64,000 nucleotides of DNA from Bombus terrestris (taxonomy: Eukaryota > Arthropoda > Insecta > Hymenoptera > Apidae). The DNA lies in NCBI RefSeq assembly GCF_910591885.1, contig NW_025963590.1, positions 186,001-250,000 on the forward strand, written 5' to 3'. Below the pieces are notes generated by a model. That model ran no database searches. It saw only the letters and a list, made by a program, of their open reading frames with translations, and was not told the DNA's origin. Position numbers and translations under genes: made by a program. The number at the start of each line of letters is the position of its first letter. Position 1 is the first letter of the stretch. Of the stretch, positions 43,601 through 57,300 are shown piece by piece.

Positions 43601-46600
43601 ACACCGTTGGACACCGTGGGACACCGTTGGACACCGTTGGACATCGTTGGACACCGTTGGACACCGTTGGACACCGTTGGACACCGTGGGACAACGTGGG
43701 ACAACGTGGGACAACGTGGGACAACGTGGGACAACGTGGGACAACGTGGGACAACGTGGGACAACGTGGGACAACGTGGGACAACGTGGGACAACGTGGG
43801 ACAACGTGGGACACCGTTGGGCATCGTTGGACACCGTGGGACAACGTGGGACAACGTGGGAAAACGTTGGACAACGTGGGACAACGTGGGACAACGTGGG
43901 ACAACGTAGGACAACGTGGGACAACGTGGGACAACGTGGGACAACGTGGGACAACGTGGGACACCGTTGGACAACGTGGGACAACGTGGGACAACGTGGG
44001 ACAACGTGGGACAACGTGGGACAACGTGGGACAACGTGGGACAACGTGGGACACCGTGGGACACCGTTGGACACCGTTGGACATCGTTGGACACCGTGGG
44101 ACAACGTGGGACAACGTGGGACACCGTGGGACACCGTTGGACACCGTTGGACATCGTTGGACACCGTGGGACAACGTGGGACAACGTGGGACACCGTTGG
44201 ACACCGTGGGACAACGTGGGACAACGTGGGACAACGTGGGACAACGTGGGACAACGTGGGACAACGTGGGACAACGTGGGACAACGTGGGACAACGTGGG
44301 ACAACGTGGGACACCGTTGGACACCGTGGGACACCGTTGGACACCGTTGGACACCGTGGGACACCGTTGGACACCGTTGGACATCGTTGGACACCGTTGG
44401 CCACCGTTGGACACCGTTGGACACCGTGGGACAACGTGGGACAACGTGGGACAACGTGGGACAACGTGGGACAACGTGGGACAACGTGGGACAACGTGGG
44501 ACAACGTGGGACAACGTGGGACAACGTGGGACAACGTGGGACAACGTGGGACAACGTGGGACAACGTGGGACACCGTTGGGCATCGTTGGACACCGTGGG
44601 ACAACGTGGGACAACGTGGGACAACGTGGGACACCGTTGGACACCGTTGGACATCGTTGGACATCGTTGGACATCGTGGGACACCGTTGGACATCGTTGG
44701 ACATCGTTGGACACCGTTGGACATCGTTGGACATTGTTGGACATCGTTGGACACCGTTGGACACCGTTGGACACCGTTGGACATCGGTGAACATCGTGGG
44801 ACACCGCTGGACATCGTGGGACACCGTTGGACACCGTTGGACATCGTTGGACACCGTTGGACACCGTGGGACCACGTGGGACCACGTGGGACAACGTGGG
44901 ACAACGTGGGACAACGTGGGACAACGTGGGACAACGTGGGACAACGTGGGACACCGTGGGACAACGTAGGACAACGTGGGACAACGTGGGACACCGTTGG
45001 ACACCGTGGGACACCGTTGGACACCGTTGGACATCGTTGGACACCGTTGGACACCGTTGGACACCGTTGGACACCGTGGGACAACGTGGGACAACGTGGG
45101 ACAACGTGGGACAACGTGGGACAACGTGGGACAACGTGGGACAACGTGGGACAACGTGGGACAACGTGGGACAACGTGGGACAACGTGGGACAACGTGGG
45201 ACACCGTTGGGCATCGTTGGACACCGTGGGACAACGTGGGACAACGTGGGACAACGTGGGACACCGTTGGACACCGTTGGACATCGTTGGACATCGTTGG
45301 ACACCGTTGGACACCGTTGGACACCGTTGGACACCGTGGGACAACGTGGGACAACGTGGGACAACGTGGGACAACGTGGGACAACGTGGGACAACGTGGG
45401 ACAACGTGGGACAACGTGGGACAACGTGGGACAACGTGGGACAACGTGGGACAACGTGGGACAACGTGGGACAACGTGGGACAACGTGGGACACCGTTGG
45501 GCATCGTTGGACACCGTGGGACAACGTGGGACAACGTGGGACAACGTGGGACACCGTTGGACACCGTTGGACATCGTTGGACATCGTTGGACATCGTGGG
45601 ACACCGTTGGACATCGTTGGACATCGTTGGACACCGTTGGACATCGTTGGACATTGTTGGACATCGTTGGACACCGTTGGACACCGTTGGACACCGTTGG
45701 ACACCGTTGGACATCGGTGAACATCGTGGGACACCGCTGGACATCGTGGGACACCGTGGGACACCGTTGGACATCGTTGGACACCGTGGGACACCGTGGG
45801 ACCACGTGGGCCCACGTGGGACAACGTGGGACAACGTGGGACAACGTGGGACAACGTAGGACAACGTGGGACAACGTGGGACACCGTTGGACATCGTTGG
45901 ACAACGTGGGACATCGTGGGACAACGTGGGACAACGTGGGACAACGTGGGACACAGTTGGACACCGTTGGACATCGTTGGACACCGTTGGACACCGTGGG
46001 ACAACGTGGGACAACGTGGGACAACGTGGGACAACGTGGGACAACGTGGGACAACGTGGGACAACGTGGGACAACGTGGGACAACGTGGGACATCGTGGG
46101 ACAACGTGGGAAAACGTGGGACAACGTGGGACAACGTGGGACAACGTCGGACACCGTTGGACAACGTGGGACACCGTTGGACATCGTTGGACACCGTGGG
46201 ACAACGTGGGACAACGTGGGACAACGTGGGACACCGTTGGACATCGTTGGACATCGTGGGACACCGTTGGACATCGTTGGACACCGTTGGACACCGTTGG
46301 ACATCGTTGGACATCGTTGGACATCGTGGGACACCGTTGGACATCGTTGGACATCGTTGGACAACGTGGGACATCGTGGGACAACGTGGGACAACGGGGG
46401 ACAACGTGGGACAACGTGTGACACCGTTGGACACCGTGGGACACCGTTGGACACCGTTGGACACCGTTGGACACCGTGGGACACCGTTGGACACCGTTGG
46501 ACATCGTTGGACACCGTTGGACACCGTTGGACACCGTTGGACACCGTGGGACAACGTGGGACAACGTGGGACAACGTGGGACAACGTGGGACAACGTGGG

Positions 46601-48790
46601 ACAACGTGGGACAACGTGGGACAACGTGGGACAACGTGGGACAACGTGGGACACCGTTGGGCATCGTTGGACACCGTGGGACAACGTGGGACAACGTGGG
46701 ACAACGTGGGACAACGTGGGACAACGTGGGACACCGTTGGACATCGTTGGACAACGTGGGACATCGTGGGACAACGTGGGACAACGTGGGACAACGTGGG
46801 ACAACGTGGGACACCGTTGGACAACGTGGGACAACGTGGGACAACGTGGGACACCGTGGGACAACGTGGGACAACGTGGGACAACGTGGGACAACGTGGG
46901 ACACCGTTGGACACCGTTGGACATCGTTGGACACCGTTGGACACCGTGGGACATCGTTGGACACCGTTGGACACCGTGGGACAACGTGGGACAACGTGGG
47001 ACAACGTGGGACAACGTGGGACAACGTGGGACAACGTGGGACACCGTGGGACAACGTGGGACAACGTGGGACAACGTGGGACAACGTGGGACATCGTGGG
47101 ACAACGTGGGAAAACGTGGGACAACGTGGGACAACGTGGGACAACGTCGGACACCGTTGGACAACGTGGGACACCGTTGGACAACGTTGGACACCGTGGG
47201 ACAACGTGGGACAACGTGGGACACCGTTGGACACCGTTGGACATCGTTGGATACCGTTGGACACCGTGGGACAACGTGGGACAACGTGGGACAACGTGGG
47301 ACAACGTGGGACAACGTGGGACAACGTGGGACAACGTGGGACACCGTTGGACACCGTGGGACACCGTTGGACAACGTGGGACAACGTGGGACAACGTGGG
47401 ACAACGTGGGACAACGTGGGACACCGTTGGACATCGTTGGACAACGTGGGACATCGTGGGACAACGTGGGACAACGTGGGACAACGTGGTACAACGTGGG
47501 ACACCGTTGGACAACGTGGGACAATGTGGGACAACGTGGGACACCGTGGGACAACGTGGGACAACGTGGGACAACGTGGGACAACGTGGGACACCGTTGG
47601 ACACCGTTGGACATCGTTGGACACCGTTGGACACCGTGGGACATCGTTGGACACCGTTGGACACCGTGGGACAACGTGGGACAACGTGGGACAACGTGGG
47701 ACAACGTGGGACAACGTGGGACAACGTGGGACACCGTGGGACAACGTAGGACAACGTGGGACAACGTGGGACAACGTGGGACAACGTGGGACACCGTTGG
47801 ACACCGTGGGACACCGTTGGACACCGTTGGACACCGTTGGACACCGTGGGACACCGTTGGACACCGTTGGACATCGTTGGACACCGTTGGACACCGTTGG
47901 ACACCGTTGGACACCGTGGGACAACGTGGGACAACGTGGGACAACGTGGGACAACGTGGGACAACGTGGGACAACGTGGGACAACGTGGGACAACGTGGG
48001 ACAACGTGGGACAACGTGGGACAACGTGGGACAACGTGGGACAACGTGGGACACCGTGGGACACCGTTGGACACCGTTGGACATCGTTGGACACCGTGGG
48101 ACAACGTGGGACAACGTGGGACACCGTGGGACACCGTTGGACACCGTTGGACCTCGTTGGACACCGTGGGACACCGTTGGACACCGTTGGACATCGTTGG
48201 ACACCGTTGGACACCGTTGGACACCGTTGGACACCGTGGGACAACGTGGGACAACGTGGGACAACGTGGGACAACGTGGGACAACGTGGGACAACGTGGG
48301 ACAACGTGGGACAACGTGGGACAACGTGGGACAACGTGGGACAACGTGGGACAACGTGGGACAACGTGGGACACCGTTGGGCATCGTTGGACACCGTGGG
48401 ACAACGTGGGACAACGTGGGACAACGTGGGACACCGTTGGACACCGTTGGACATCGTTGGACATCGTTGGACATCGTGGGACACCGTTGGACATCGTTGG
48501 ACATCGTTGGACACCGTTGGACATCGTTGGACATTGTTGGACATCGTTGGACACCGTTGGACACCGTTGGACACCGTTGGACATCGGTGAACATCGTGGG
48601 ACACCGCTGGACATCGTGGGACACCGTTGGACACCGTTGGACATCGTTGGACACCGTTGGACACCGTGGGACCACGTGGGACCACGTGGGACAACGTGGG
48701 ACAACGTGGGACAACGTGGGACAACGTGGGACAACGTGGGACAACGTGGGACACCGTGGGACAACGTGGGACAACGTGGGACAACGTGGG
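31610..48790 (+). repeat. Main family H3 higher-order region
   Basis: No gene is present. The region is built from a recurring tag group: a GGCATCGTTG, then C and B monomers, GACATTGTTG (34671, 36151, 39541, 40461, 43341, 44731, 45651, 48531), GACATCGGTGA about 50-60 bp later, a monomer ending CTGG, then one or two CACGTG monomers, then a TAG monomer and in some copies GACACAGTTG (34971, 36441, 45951). Longer blocks between these groups carry GAAAACGTGG, a GTCGG-ending monomer, and the tags GACAACGGGG with GACAACGTGTG (36881, 41201, 46391). Blocks are reused at offsets of 960, 5,190 and about 19,600-19,900 bp. Confidence 0.84.
31971..34030 (+). repeat. 960-bp tandem, two full copies and a partial
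   Basis: The unit starts with Bg-B-B-C at 31,971, 32,941 and 33,901. Tags at an exact 960-bp offset are GGCAACGTGG (32291/33251), GACATCGGTGA (32411/33371), GACATCGTGCG (32421/33381) and the TTGA-ending monomer (32591/33551). The first start is offset by 970 bp, a one-monomer change. The third copy breaks off near 34,030 and runs into A monomers and a TAG monomer at 34,081. The second copy has private changes (GGCAACGTGG at 33,131 and a Bg at 33,231). Confidence 0.87.
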
Positions 48791-49050
48791 ACACCGTTGG
48801 ACACCGTGGGACACCGTTGGACACCGTTGGACATCGTTGGACACCGTTGGACACCGTTGGACACCGTTGGACACCGTGGGACAACGTGGGACAACGTGGG
48901 ACAACGTGGGACAACGTGGGACAACGTGGGACAACGTGGGACAACGTGGGACAACGTGGGACAACGTGGGACAACGTGGGACAACGTGGGACAACGTGGG
49001 ACACCGTTGGGCATCGTTGGACACCGTGGGACAACGTGGGACAACGTGGG
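38780..49050 (+). repeat. 5.19-kb near-tandem segmental duplication
   Basis: About 38,870-43,860 is repeated at 44,060-49,050 with a constant offset of 5,190 bp, and the match may reach left to about 38,780 inside an A run. Rare tags sit at the same offset throughout: GCCACCGTTG (39211/44401), GACATTGTTG (39541/44731, 40461/45651, 43341/48531), twin CACGTG monomers (39681/44871, 40611/45801, 43481/48671), GACAACGGGG (41201/46391), GATACCGTTG (42061/47251), a GTGGT-ending monomer (42291/47481) and GACCTCGTTG (42961/48151). No change of offset was seen, so the copies are colinear with no net monomer gain or loss. Single-base differences include 40111/45301, 40561/45751, 40761/45951, 41191/46381 and 42331/47521. 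The right break is at 43,861 (AAAACGTTGG) against 49,051 (A). Confidence 0.9.
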
Positions 49051-51400
49051 ACAACGTGGGACACCGTTGGACACCGTTGGACATCGTTGGACATCGTTGG
49101 ACATCGTGGGACACCGTTGGACATCGTTGGACATCGTTGGACACCGTTGGGCACCGTTGGACACCGTTGGACATCGGTGGACATCGTGGGACACCGTTGG
49201 ACACCGTTGGACATCGTTGGACACCGTTGGACACCGTGGGACAACGTGGGACAACGTGGGACAACGTGGGACAACGTGGGACAACGTGGGACAACGTGGG
49301 ACAACGTGGGACAACGTGGGACAACGTGGGACAACGTGGGACAACGTGGGACAACGTGGGACAACGTGGGACAACGTGGGACACCGTTGGACATCGTTGG
49401 ACAACGTGGGACAACGTGGGACAACGTGGGACAACGTGGGACAACGTGGGACACCGTTGGACACCGTGGGACAACGTGGGACAACGTGGGACAACGTGGG
49501 ACACCGTTGGACATCGTTGGACATCGTTGGACATCGTTGGACACCGTTGGACACCGTTGGACACCGTTGGACACCGTTGGACACCGTTGGACATCGGTGG
49601 ACATCGTGGGACACCGTTGGACACCGTGGGACATCGTTGGACACCGTTGGACACCGTGGGACAACGTGGGACAACGTGGGACAACGTGGGACAACGTGGG
49701 ACAACGTGGGACAACGTGGGACACCGTTGGACACCGTGGGACACCGTTGGACAACGTGGGACAACGTGGGACAACGTGGGACAACGTGGGACAACGTGGG
49801 ACACCGTTGGACTCCGTGGGACACCGTTGGACACCGTTGGACAACGTTGGACACCGTGGGACAACGTGGGACAACGTGGGACAACGTGGGAAACCATGGA
49901 ACAACGTGGGACAACGTGGGACAACGTGGGACAACATGGGACAACGTGGGACACCGTTGGACATCGTTGGACACCGTGGGACAACGTGGGACAACGTGGG
50001 ACACCGTTGGACACCGTTGGACATCGTTGGACATCGTTGGACACCGTTGGACACCGTTGGACACCGTTGGACACCGTGGGACAACGTGGGACAACGTGGG
50101 ACAACGTGGGACAACGTGGGACAACGTGGGACAATGTGGGACAACGTAGGACAACGTGGGACAACGTGGGACACCGTTGGACATCGTTGGACAACGTGGG
50201 ACATCGTGGGACAACGTGGGACAACGTGGGACAACGTGGGACAACGTGGGACACCGTTGGACACCGTGGGACACCGTTGGACACCGTTGGACACCGTGGG
50301 ACACCGTTGGACACCGTTGGACATCGTTGGACACCGTTGGACACCGTTGGACATCGTGGGACAACGTGGGACAACGTGGGACAACGTGGGACAACGTGGG
50401 ACAACGTGGGACAACGTGGGACAACGTGGGACAACGTGGGACAACGTGGGACAACGTGGGACAACGTGGGACAACGTGGGACACCGTTGGACACCGTTGG
50501 ACATCGTTGGACATCGTTGGACATCGTGGGACACCGTTGGACATCGTTGGACACCGTTGGACATCGTTGGACACCGTGGGACAACGTGGGACAACGTGGG
50601 ACAACGTGGGACACCGTTGGACATCGTTGGACACCGTTGGACATCGTTGGACACCGTGGGACACCGTTGGACACCGTTGGACACCGTTGGACATCGGTGG
50701 ACATCGTGGGACACCGTTGGACACCGTTGGACATCGTTGGACACCGTTGGACACCGTGGGACAACGTGGGACAACGTGGGACAACGTGGGACAACGTGGG
50801 ACAACGTGGGACAACGTGGGACACCGTTGGACACCGTGGGACACCGTTGGACAACGTGGGACAACGTGGGACAACGTGGGACAACGTGGGACAACGTGGG
50901 ACACCGTTGGACACCGTGGGACACCGTTGGACACCGTTGGACATCGTTGGACACCGTGGGACAACGTGGGACAACGTGGGACAACGTGGGACAACGTGGG
51001 ACAACGTGGGACAACGTGGGACATCGTGGGACAACGTGGGAAAACGTGGGACAACGTGGGACAACGTGGGACAACGTCGGACACCGTTGGACAACGTGGG
51101 ACACCGTTGGACATCGTTGGACACCGTGGGACAACGTGGGACAACGTGGGACAACGTGGGACACCGTTGGACACCGTTGGACATCGTTGGACATCGTTGG
51201 ACATCGTGGGACACCGTTGGACATCGTTGGACACCGTTGGACACCGTTGGACATCGTTGGACATCGTTGGACATCGTGGGACACCGTTGGACATCGTTGG
51301 ACATCGTTGGACAACGTGGGACATCGTGGGACAACGTGGGACAACGGCGGACAACTTGGGACAACGTGTGACACCGTTGGACACCGTGGGACACCGTTGG
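48790..51400 (+). repeat. 2.7-kb mixed H1/H3 block, copy 1
   Basis: This block starts inside the end of the 5.19-kb duplication and brings back H1-like tags: GGCACCGTTG at 49,151, GACATCGGTG at 49,171, 49,591 and 50,691, GACTCCGTGG at 49,811, GAAACCATGG at 49,891, GACAACATGG at 49,931 and GACAATGTGG at 50,131 just before a TAG monomer. It ends with the H3 tags of a GTCGG-ending monomer (51,071) and GACAACGGCGG with GACAACTTGG and GACAACGTGTG (51,341-51,361). It lacks the GACAACCTGG tag found in copies 2 and 3. No gene is seen. Confidence 0.83.
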
Positions 51401-51409
51401 ACACCGTTG

Positions 51410-54310
51410 GACACCGTTGGACACCGTGGGACACCGTTGGACACCGTTGGACATCGTTGGACACCGTTGGACACCGTTGGACACCGTTGGACACCGTGGG
51501 ACAACGTGGGACAACGTGGGACAACGTGGGACAACGTGGGACAACGTGGGACAACGTGGGACAACGTGGGACAACGTGGGACAACGTGGGACACCGTTGG
51601 GCATCGTTGGACACCGTGGGACAACGTGGGACAACGTGGGACAACGTGGGACACCGTTGGACACCGTTGGACATCGTTGGACATCGTTGGACATCGTGGG
51701 ACACCGTTGGACATCGTTGGACATCGTTGGACACCGTTGGACATCGTTGGACATCGTTGGACATCGTTGGACACCGTTGGACACCGTTGGGCACCGTTGG
51801 ACACCGTTGGACATCGGTGGACATCGTGGGACACCGTTGGACACCGTTGGACATCGTTGGACACCGTTGGACACCGTGGGACAACGTGGGACAACGTGGG
51901 ACAACGTGGGACAACGTGGGACAACGTGGGACAACGTGGGACAACGTGGGACAACGTGGGACAACGTGGGACAACGTGGGACACCGTTGGACATCGTTGG
52001 ACAACGTGGGACAACGTGGGACAACGTGGGACAACGTGGGACAACGTGGGACACCGTTGGACACCGTGGGACACCGTTGGACACCGTTGGACATCGTTGG
52101 ACACCGTGGGACAACGTGGGACAACGTGGGACAACGTGGGACACCGTTGGACACCGTGGGACAACGTGGGACAACGTGGGACAACGTGGGACACCGTTGG
52201 ACATCGTTGGACATCGTTGGACATCGTTGGACACCGTTGGACACCGTTGGACACCGTTGGACACCGTTGGACACCGTTGGACATCGGTGGACATCGTGGG
52301 ACACCGTTGGACACCGTTGGACATCGTTGGACACCGTTGGACACCGTGGGACAACGTGGGACAACGTGGGACAACGTGGGACAACGTGGGACAACGTGGG
52401 ACAACGTGGGACACCGTTGGACACCGTGGGACACCGTTGGACAACGTGGGACAACGTGGGACAACGTGGGACAACGTGGGACAACGTGGGACACCGTTGG
52501 ACTCCGTGGGACACCGTTGGACACCGTTGGACATCGTTGGACACCGTGGGACAACGTGGGACAACGTGGGACAACGTGGGAAACCATGGAACAACGTGGG
52601 ACAACGTGGGACAACGTGGGACAACATGGGACAACGTGGGACACCGTTGGACATCGTTGGACACCGTGGGACAACGTGGGACAACGTGGGACACCGTTGG
52701 ACACCGTTGGACATCGTTGGACATCGTTGGACACCGTTGGACACCGTTGGACACCGTTGGACACCGTTGGACACCGTGGGACAACGTGGGACAACGTGGG
52801 ACAACGTGGGACAACGTGGGACAACGTGGGACAATGTGGGACAACGTAGGACAACGTGGGACAACGTGGGACACCGTTGGACATCGTTGGACAACGTGGG
52901 ACATCGTGGGACAACGTGGGACAACGTGGGACAACGTGGGACAACGTGGGACACCGTTGGACACCGTGGGACACCGTTGGACACCGTTGGACACCGAGGG
53001 ACACCGTTGGACACCGTTGGACATCGTTGGACACCGTTGGACACCGTTGGACATCGTGGGACAACGTGGGACAACGTGGGACAACGTGGGACAACGTGGG
53101 ACAACGTGGGACAACGTGGGACAACGTGGGACAACGTGGGACAACGTGGAACAACGTGGGACAACGTGGGACATCGTGGGACAACGTGGGACAACCTGGG
53201 ACAACGTGGGACACCGTTGGACAACGTGGGACACCGTTGGACATCGTTGGACACCGTGGGACAACGTGGGACAACGTGGGACAACGTGGGACACCGTTGG
53301 ACACCGTTGGACATCGTTGGACATCGTTGGACATCGTGGGACACCGTTGGACATCGTTGGACACCGTTGGACATCGTTGGACACCGTGGGACAACGTGGG
53401 ACAACGTGGGACAACGTGGGACACCGTTGGACATCGTTGGACACCGTTGGACATCGTTGGACACCGTGGGACACCGTTGGACACCGTTGGACACCGTTGG
53501 ACATCGGTGGACATCGTGGGACACCGTTGGACACCGTTGGACATCGTTGGACACCGTTGGACACCGTGGGACAACGTGGGACAACGTGGGACAACGTGGG
53601 ACAACGTGGGACAACGTGGGACAACGTGGGACACCGTTGGACACCGTGGGACACCGTTGGACAACGTGGGACAACGTGGGACAACGTGGGACAACGTGGG
53701 ACAACGTGGGACACCGTTGGACACCGTGGGACACCGTTGGACACCGTTGGACATCGTTGGACACCGTGGGACAACGTGGGACAACGTGGGACAACGTGGG
53801 ACAACGTGGGACAACGTGGGACAACGTGGGACATCGTGGGACAACGTGGGACAACGTGGGACAACGTGGGACAACGTGGGACAACGTCGGACACCGTTGG
53901 ACAACGTGGGACACCGTTGGACATCGTTGGACACCGTGGGACAACGTGGGACAACGTGGGACAACGTGGGACACCGTTGGACACCGTTGGACATCGTTGG
54001 ACATCGTTGGACATCGTGGGACACCGTTGGACATCGTTGGACACCGTTGGACACCGTTGGACATCGTTGGACATCGTTGGACATCGTGGGACACCGTTGG
54101 ACATCGTTGGACATCGTTGGACAACGTGGGACATCGTGGGACAACGTGGGACAACGGCGGACAACTTGGGACAACGTGTGACACCGTTGGACACCGTGGG
54201 ACACCGTTGGACACCGTTGGACACCGTTGGACACCGTGGGACACCGTTGGACACCGTTGGACATCGTTGGACACCGTTGGACACCGTTGGACACCGTTGG
54301 ACACCGTGGG
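51410..54310 (+). repeat. 2.7-kb mixed block, copy 2
   Basis: The same tag series as at 49-51 kb recurs here: GGCACCGTTG 51,791, GACTCCGTGG 52,501, GAAACCATGG 52,581, GACAACATGG 52,621, GACAATGTGG 52,831, GTCGG-ending 53,881 and GACAACGGCGG 54,151. Offsets to copy 1 grow from 2,640 to 2,690, 2,700 and 2,810 bp along the block, so several groups of monomers were gained or lost. It also has GACAACCTGG at 53,191, shared with copy 3 only. No gene is seen. Confidence 0.83.
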
Positions 54311-57300
54311 ACAACGTGGGACAACGTGGGACAACGTGGGACAACGTGGGACAACGTGGGACAACGTGGGACACCGTTGGGCATCGTTGGACACCGTGGG
54401 ACAACGTGGGACAACGTTGGACAACGTGGGACACCGTTGGACACCGTTGGACATCGTTGGACATCGTTGGACATCGTGGGACACCGTTGGACATCGTTGG
54501 ACATCGTTGGACACCGTTGGACATCGTTGGACATTGTTGGACATCGTTGGACACCGTTGGACACCGTTGGACACCGTTGGACACCGTTGGACATCGGTGA
54601 ACATCGTGGGACACCGCTGGACATCGTGGGACACCGTTGGACACCGTTGGACATCGTTGGACACCGTTGGACACCGTGGGACCACGTGGGACAACGTGGG
54701 ACAACGTGGGACAACGTGGGACAACGTGGGACAACGTAGGACAACGTGGGACAACGTGGGACACCGTTGGACATCGTTGGACAACGTGGGACATCGTGGG
54801 ACAACGTGGGACAACGTGGGACAACGTGGGACACAGTTGGACACCGTTGGACATCGTTGGACACCGTTGGACAACGTGGGACAACGTGGGACAACGTGGG
54901 ACAACGTGGGACAACGTGGGACAACGTGGGACAACGTGGGACAACGTGGGACACCGTGGGACACCGTTGGACACCGTTGGACATCGTTGAACACCGTTGG
55001 ACATCGTTGGACAACGTGGGACATCGTGGGACAACGTGGGACAACGTGGGACAACGTGGGACAACGTGGGACACCGTTGGACACCGTGGGACACCGTTGG
55101 ACACCGTTGGACACCGTTGGACACCGTGGGACACCGTTGGACACCGTTGGACATCGTTGGACACCGATGGACACCGTTGGACACCGTTGGACACCGTGGG
55201 ACAACGTGGGACAACGTGGGACAACGTAGGACAACGTGGGACAACGTGGGACACCGTTGGACATCGTTGGACAACGTGGGACATCGTGGGACAACGTGGG
55301 ACAACGTGGGACAACGTGGGACAACGTGGGACACCGTGGGACACCGTTGGACACCGTTGGACATCGTTGGACACCGTGGGACAACGTGGGACAACGTGGG
55401 ACACCGTGGGACACCGTTGGACACCGTTGGACATCGTTGGACACCGTGGGACAACGTGGGACAACGTGGGACACCGTTGGACACCGTGGGACAACGTGGG
55501 ACAACGTGGGACAACGTGGGACAACGTGGGACAACGTGGGACAACGTGGGACAACGTGGGACAACGTGGGACAACGTGGGACAACGTGGGACAACGTGGG
55601 ACACCGTTGGGCATCGTTGGACACCGTGGGACAACGTGGGACAACGTGGGACAACGTGGGACACCGTTGGACACCGTTGGACATCGTTGGACATCGTTGG
55701 ACATCGTGGGACACCGTTGGACATCGTTGGACATCGTTGGACACCGTTGGACATCGTTGGACATTGTTGGACATCGTTGGACACCGTTGGACACCGTTGG
55801 ACACCGTTGGACACCGTTGGACATCGGTGAACATCGTGGGACACCGCTGGACATCGTGGGACACCGTTGGACACCGTTGGACATCGTTGGACACCGTTGG
55901 ACACCGTGGGACCACGTGGGACCACGTGGGACAACGTGGGACAACGTGGGACAACGTGGGACAACGTAGGACAACGTGGGACAACGTGGGACACCGTTGG
56001 ACATCGTTGGACAACGTGGGACATCGTGGGACAACGTGGGACAACGTGGGACAACGTGGGACACAGTTGGACACCGTTGGACATCGTTGGACACCGTTGG
56101 ACACCGTGGGACAACGTGGGACAACGTGGGACAACGTGGGACAACGTGGGACAACGTGGGACAACGTGGGACAACGTGGGACAACGTGGGACAACGTGGG
56201 ACATCGTGGGACAACGTGGGAAAACGTGGGACAACGTGGGACAACGTGGGACAACGTCGGACACCGTTGGACAACGTGGGACACCGTTGGACATCGTTGG
56301 ACACCGTGGGACAACGTGGGACAACGTGGGACAACGTGGGACACCGTTGGACATCGTTGGACATCGTGGGACACCGTTGGACATCGTTGGACACCGTTGG
56401 ACACCGTTGGACATCGTTGGACATCGTTGGACATCGTGGGACACCGTTGGACATCGTTGGACATCGTTGGACAACGTGGGACATCGTGGGACAACGTGGG
56501 ACAACGGGGGACAACGTGGGACAACGTGTGACACCGTTGGACACCGTGGGACACCGTTGGACACCGTTGGACACCGTTGGACACCGTTGGACACCGTTGG
56601 ACACCGTTGGACATCGTTGGACACCGTTGGACACCGTTGGACACCGTTGGACACCGTGGGACAACGTGGGACAACGTGGGACAACGTGGGACAACGTGGG
56701 ACAACGTGGGACAACGTGGGACAACGTGGGACAACGTGGGACAACGTGGGACAACGTGGGACAACGTGGGACAACGTGGGACAACGTGGGACAACGTGGG
56801 ACAACGTGGGACAACGTGGGACAACGTGGGACAACGTGGGACACCGTTGGACATCGTTGGACAACGTGGGACATCGTGGGACAACGTGGGACAACGTGGG
56901 ACAACGTGGGACAACGTGGGACACCGTTGGACAACGTGGGACAACGTGGGACAACGTGGGACACCGTGGGACAACGTGGGACAACGTGGGACAACGTGGG
57001 ACAACGTGGGACACCGTTGGACACCGTTGGACATCGTTGGACACCGTTGGACACCGTGGGACATCGTTGGACACCGTTGGACACCGTGGGACAACGTGGG
57101 ACAACGTGGGACAACGTGGGACAACGTGGGACAACGTGGGACAACGTGGGACACCGTGGGACAACGTGGGACAACGTGGGACAACGTGGGACAACGTGGG
57201 ACACCGTTGGACACCGTGGGACACCGTTGGACAACGTGGGACAACGTGGGACAACGTGGGACAACGTGGGACAACGTGGGACACCTTTGGACACCGTGGG

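Larger units (their letters stand above)
34450..56840 (+). repeat. Long-distance copy, offset 19.6-19.9 kb
   Basis: About 34,450-35,730 matches about 54,310-55,590 at an offset of exactly 19,860 bp. Tags are the GGCATCGTTG (34521/54381), GACATTGTTG (34671/54531), GACATCGGTGA (34731/54591), a single CACGTG monomer (34821/54681), GACACAGTTG (34971/54831) and the TTGA-ending monomer (35121/54981). The match resumes at an offset of 19,610-19,620 bp from about 36,000/55,610 to about 37,200/56,840, including GACATTGTTG (36151/55761), the twin CACGTG monomers (36301/55911) and GACAACGGGG (36881/56501). The 240-250-bp shift between the two parts is one missing block. This entry spans both copies and the unrelated sequence between them. 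Confidence 0.82.

Noticed and set aside
45796..54600. Plus-strand open frames of up to about 2,900 codons with DNVGQRGTTW-type repeats
   Set aside because: They end only where a rare monomer happens to make TAG or TGA, they start at GTG or TTG, and ATG is almost absent on this strand apart from the CCATGG and ACATGG tags. Overlapping frames are open at the same time, as expected of a stop-poor simple repeat.
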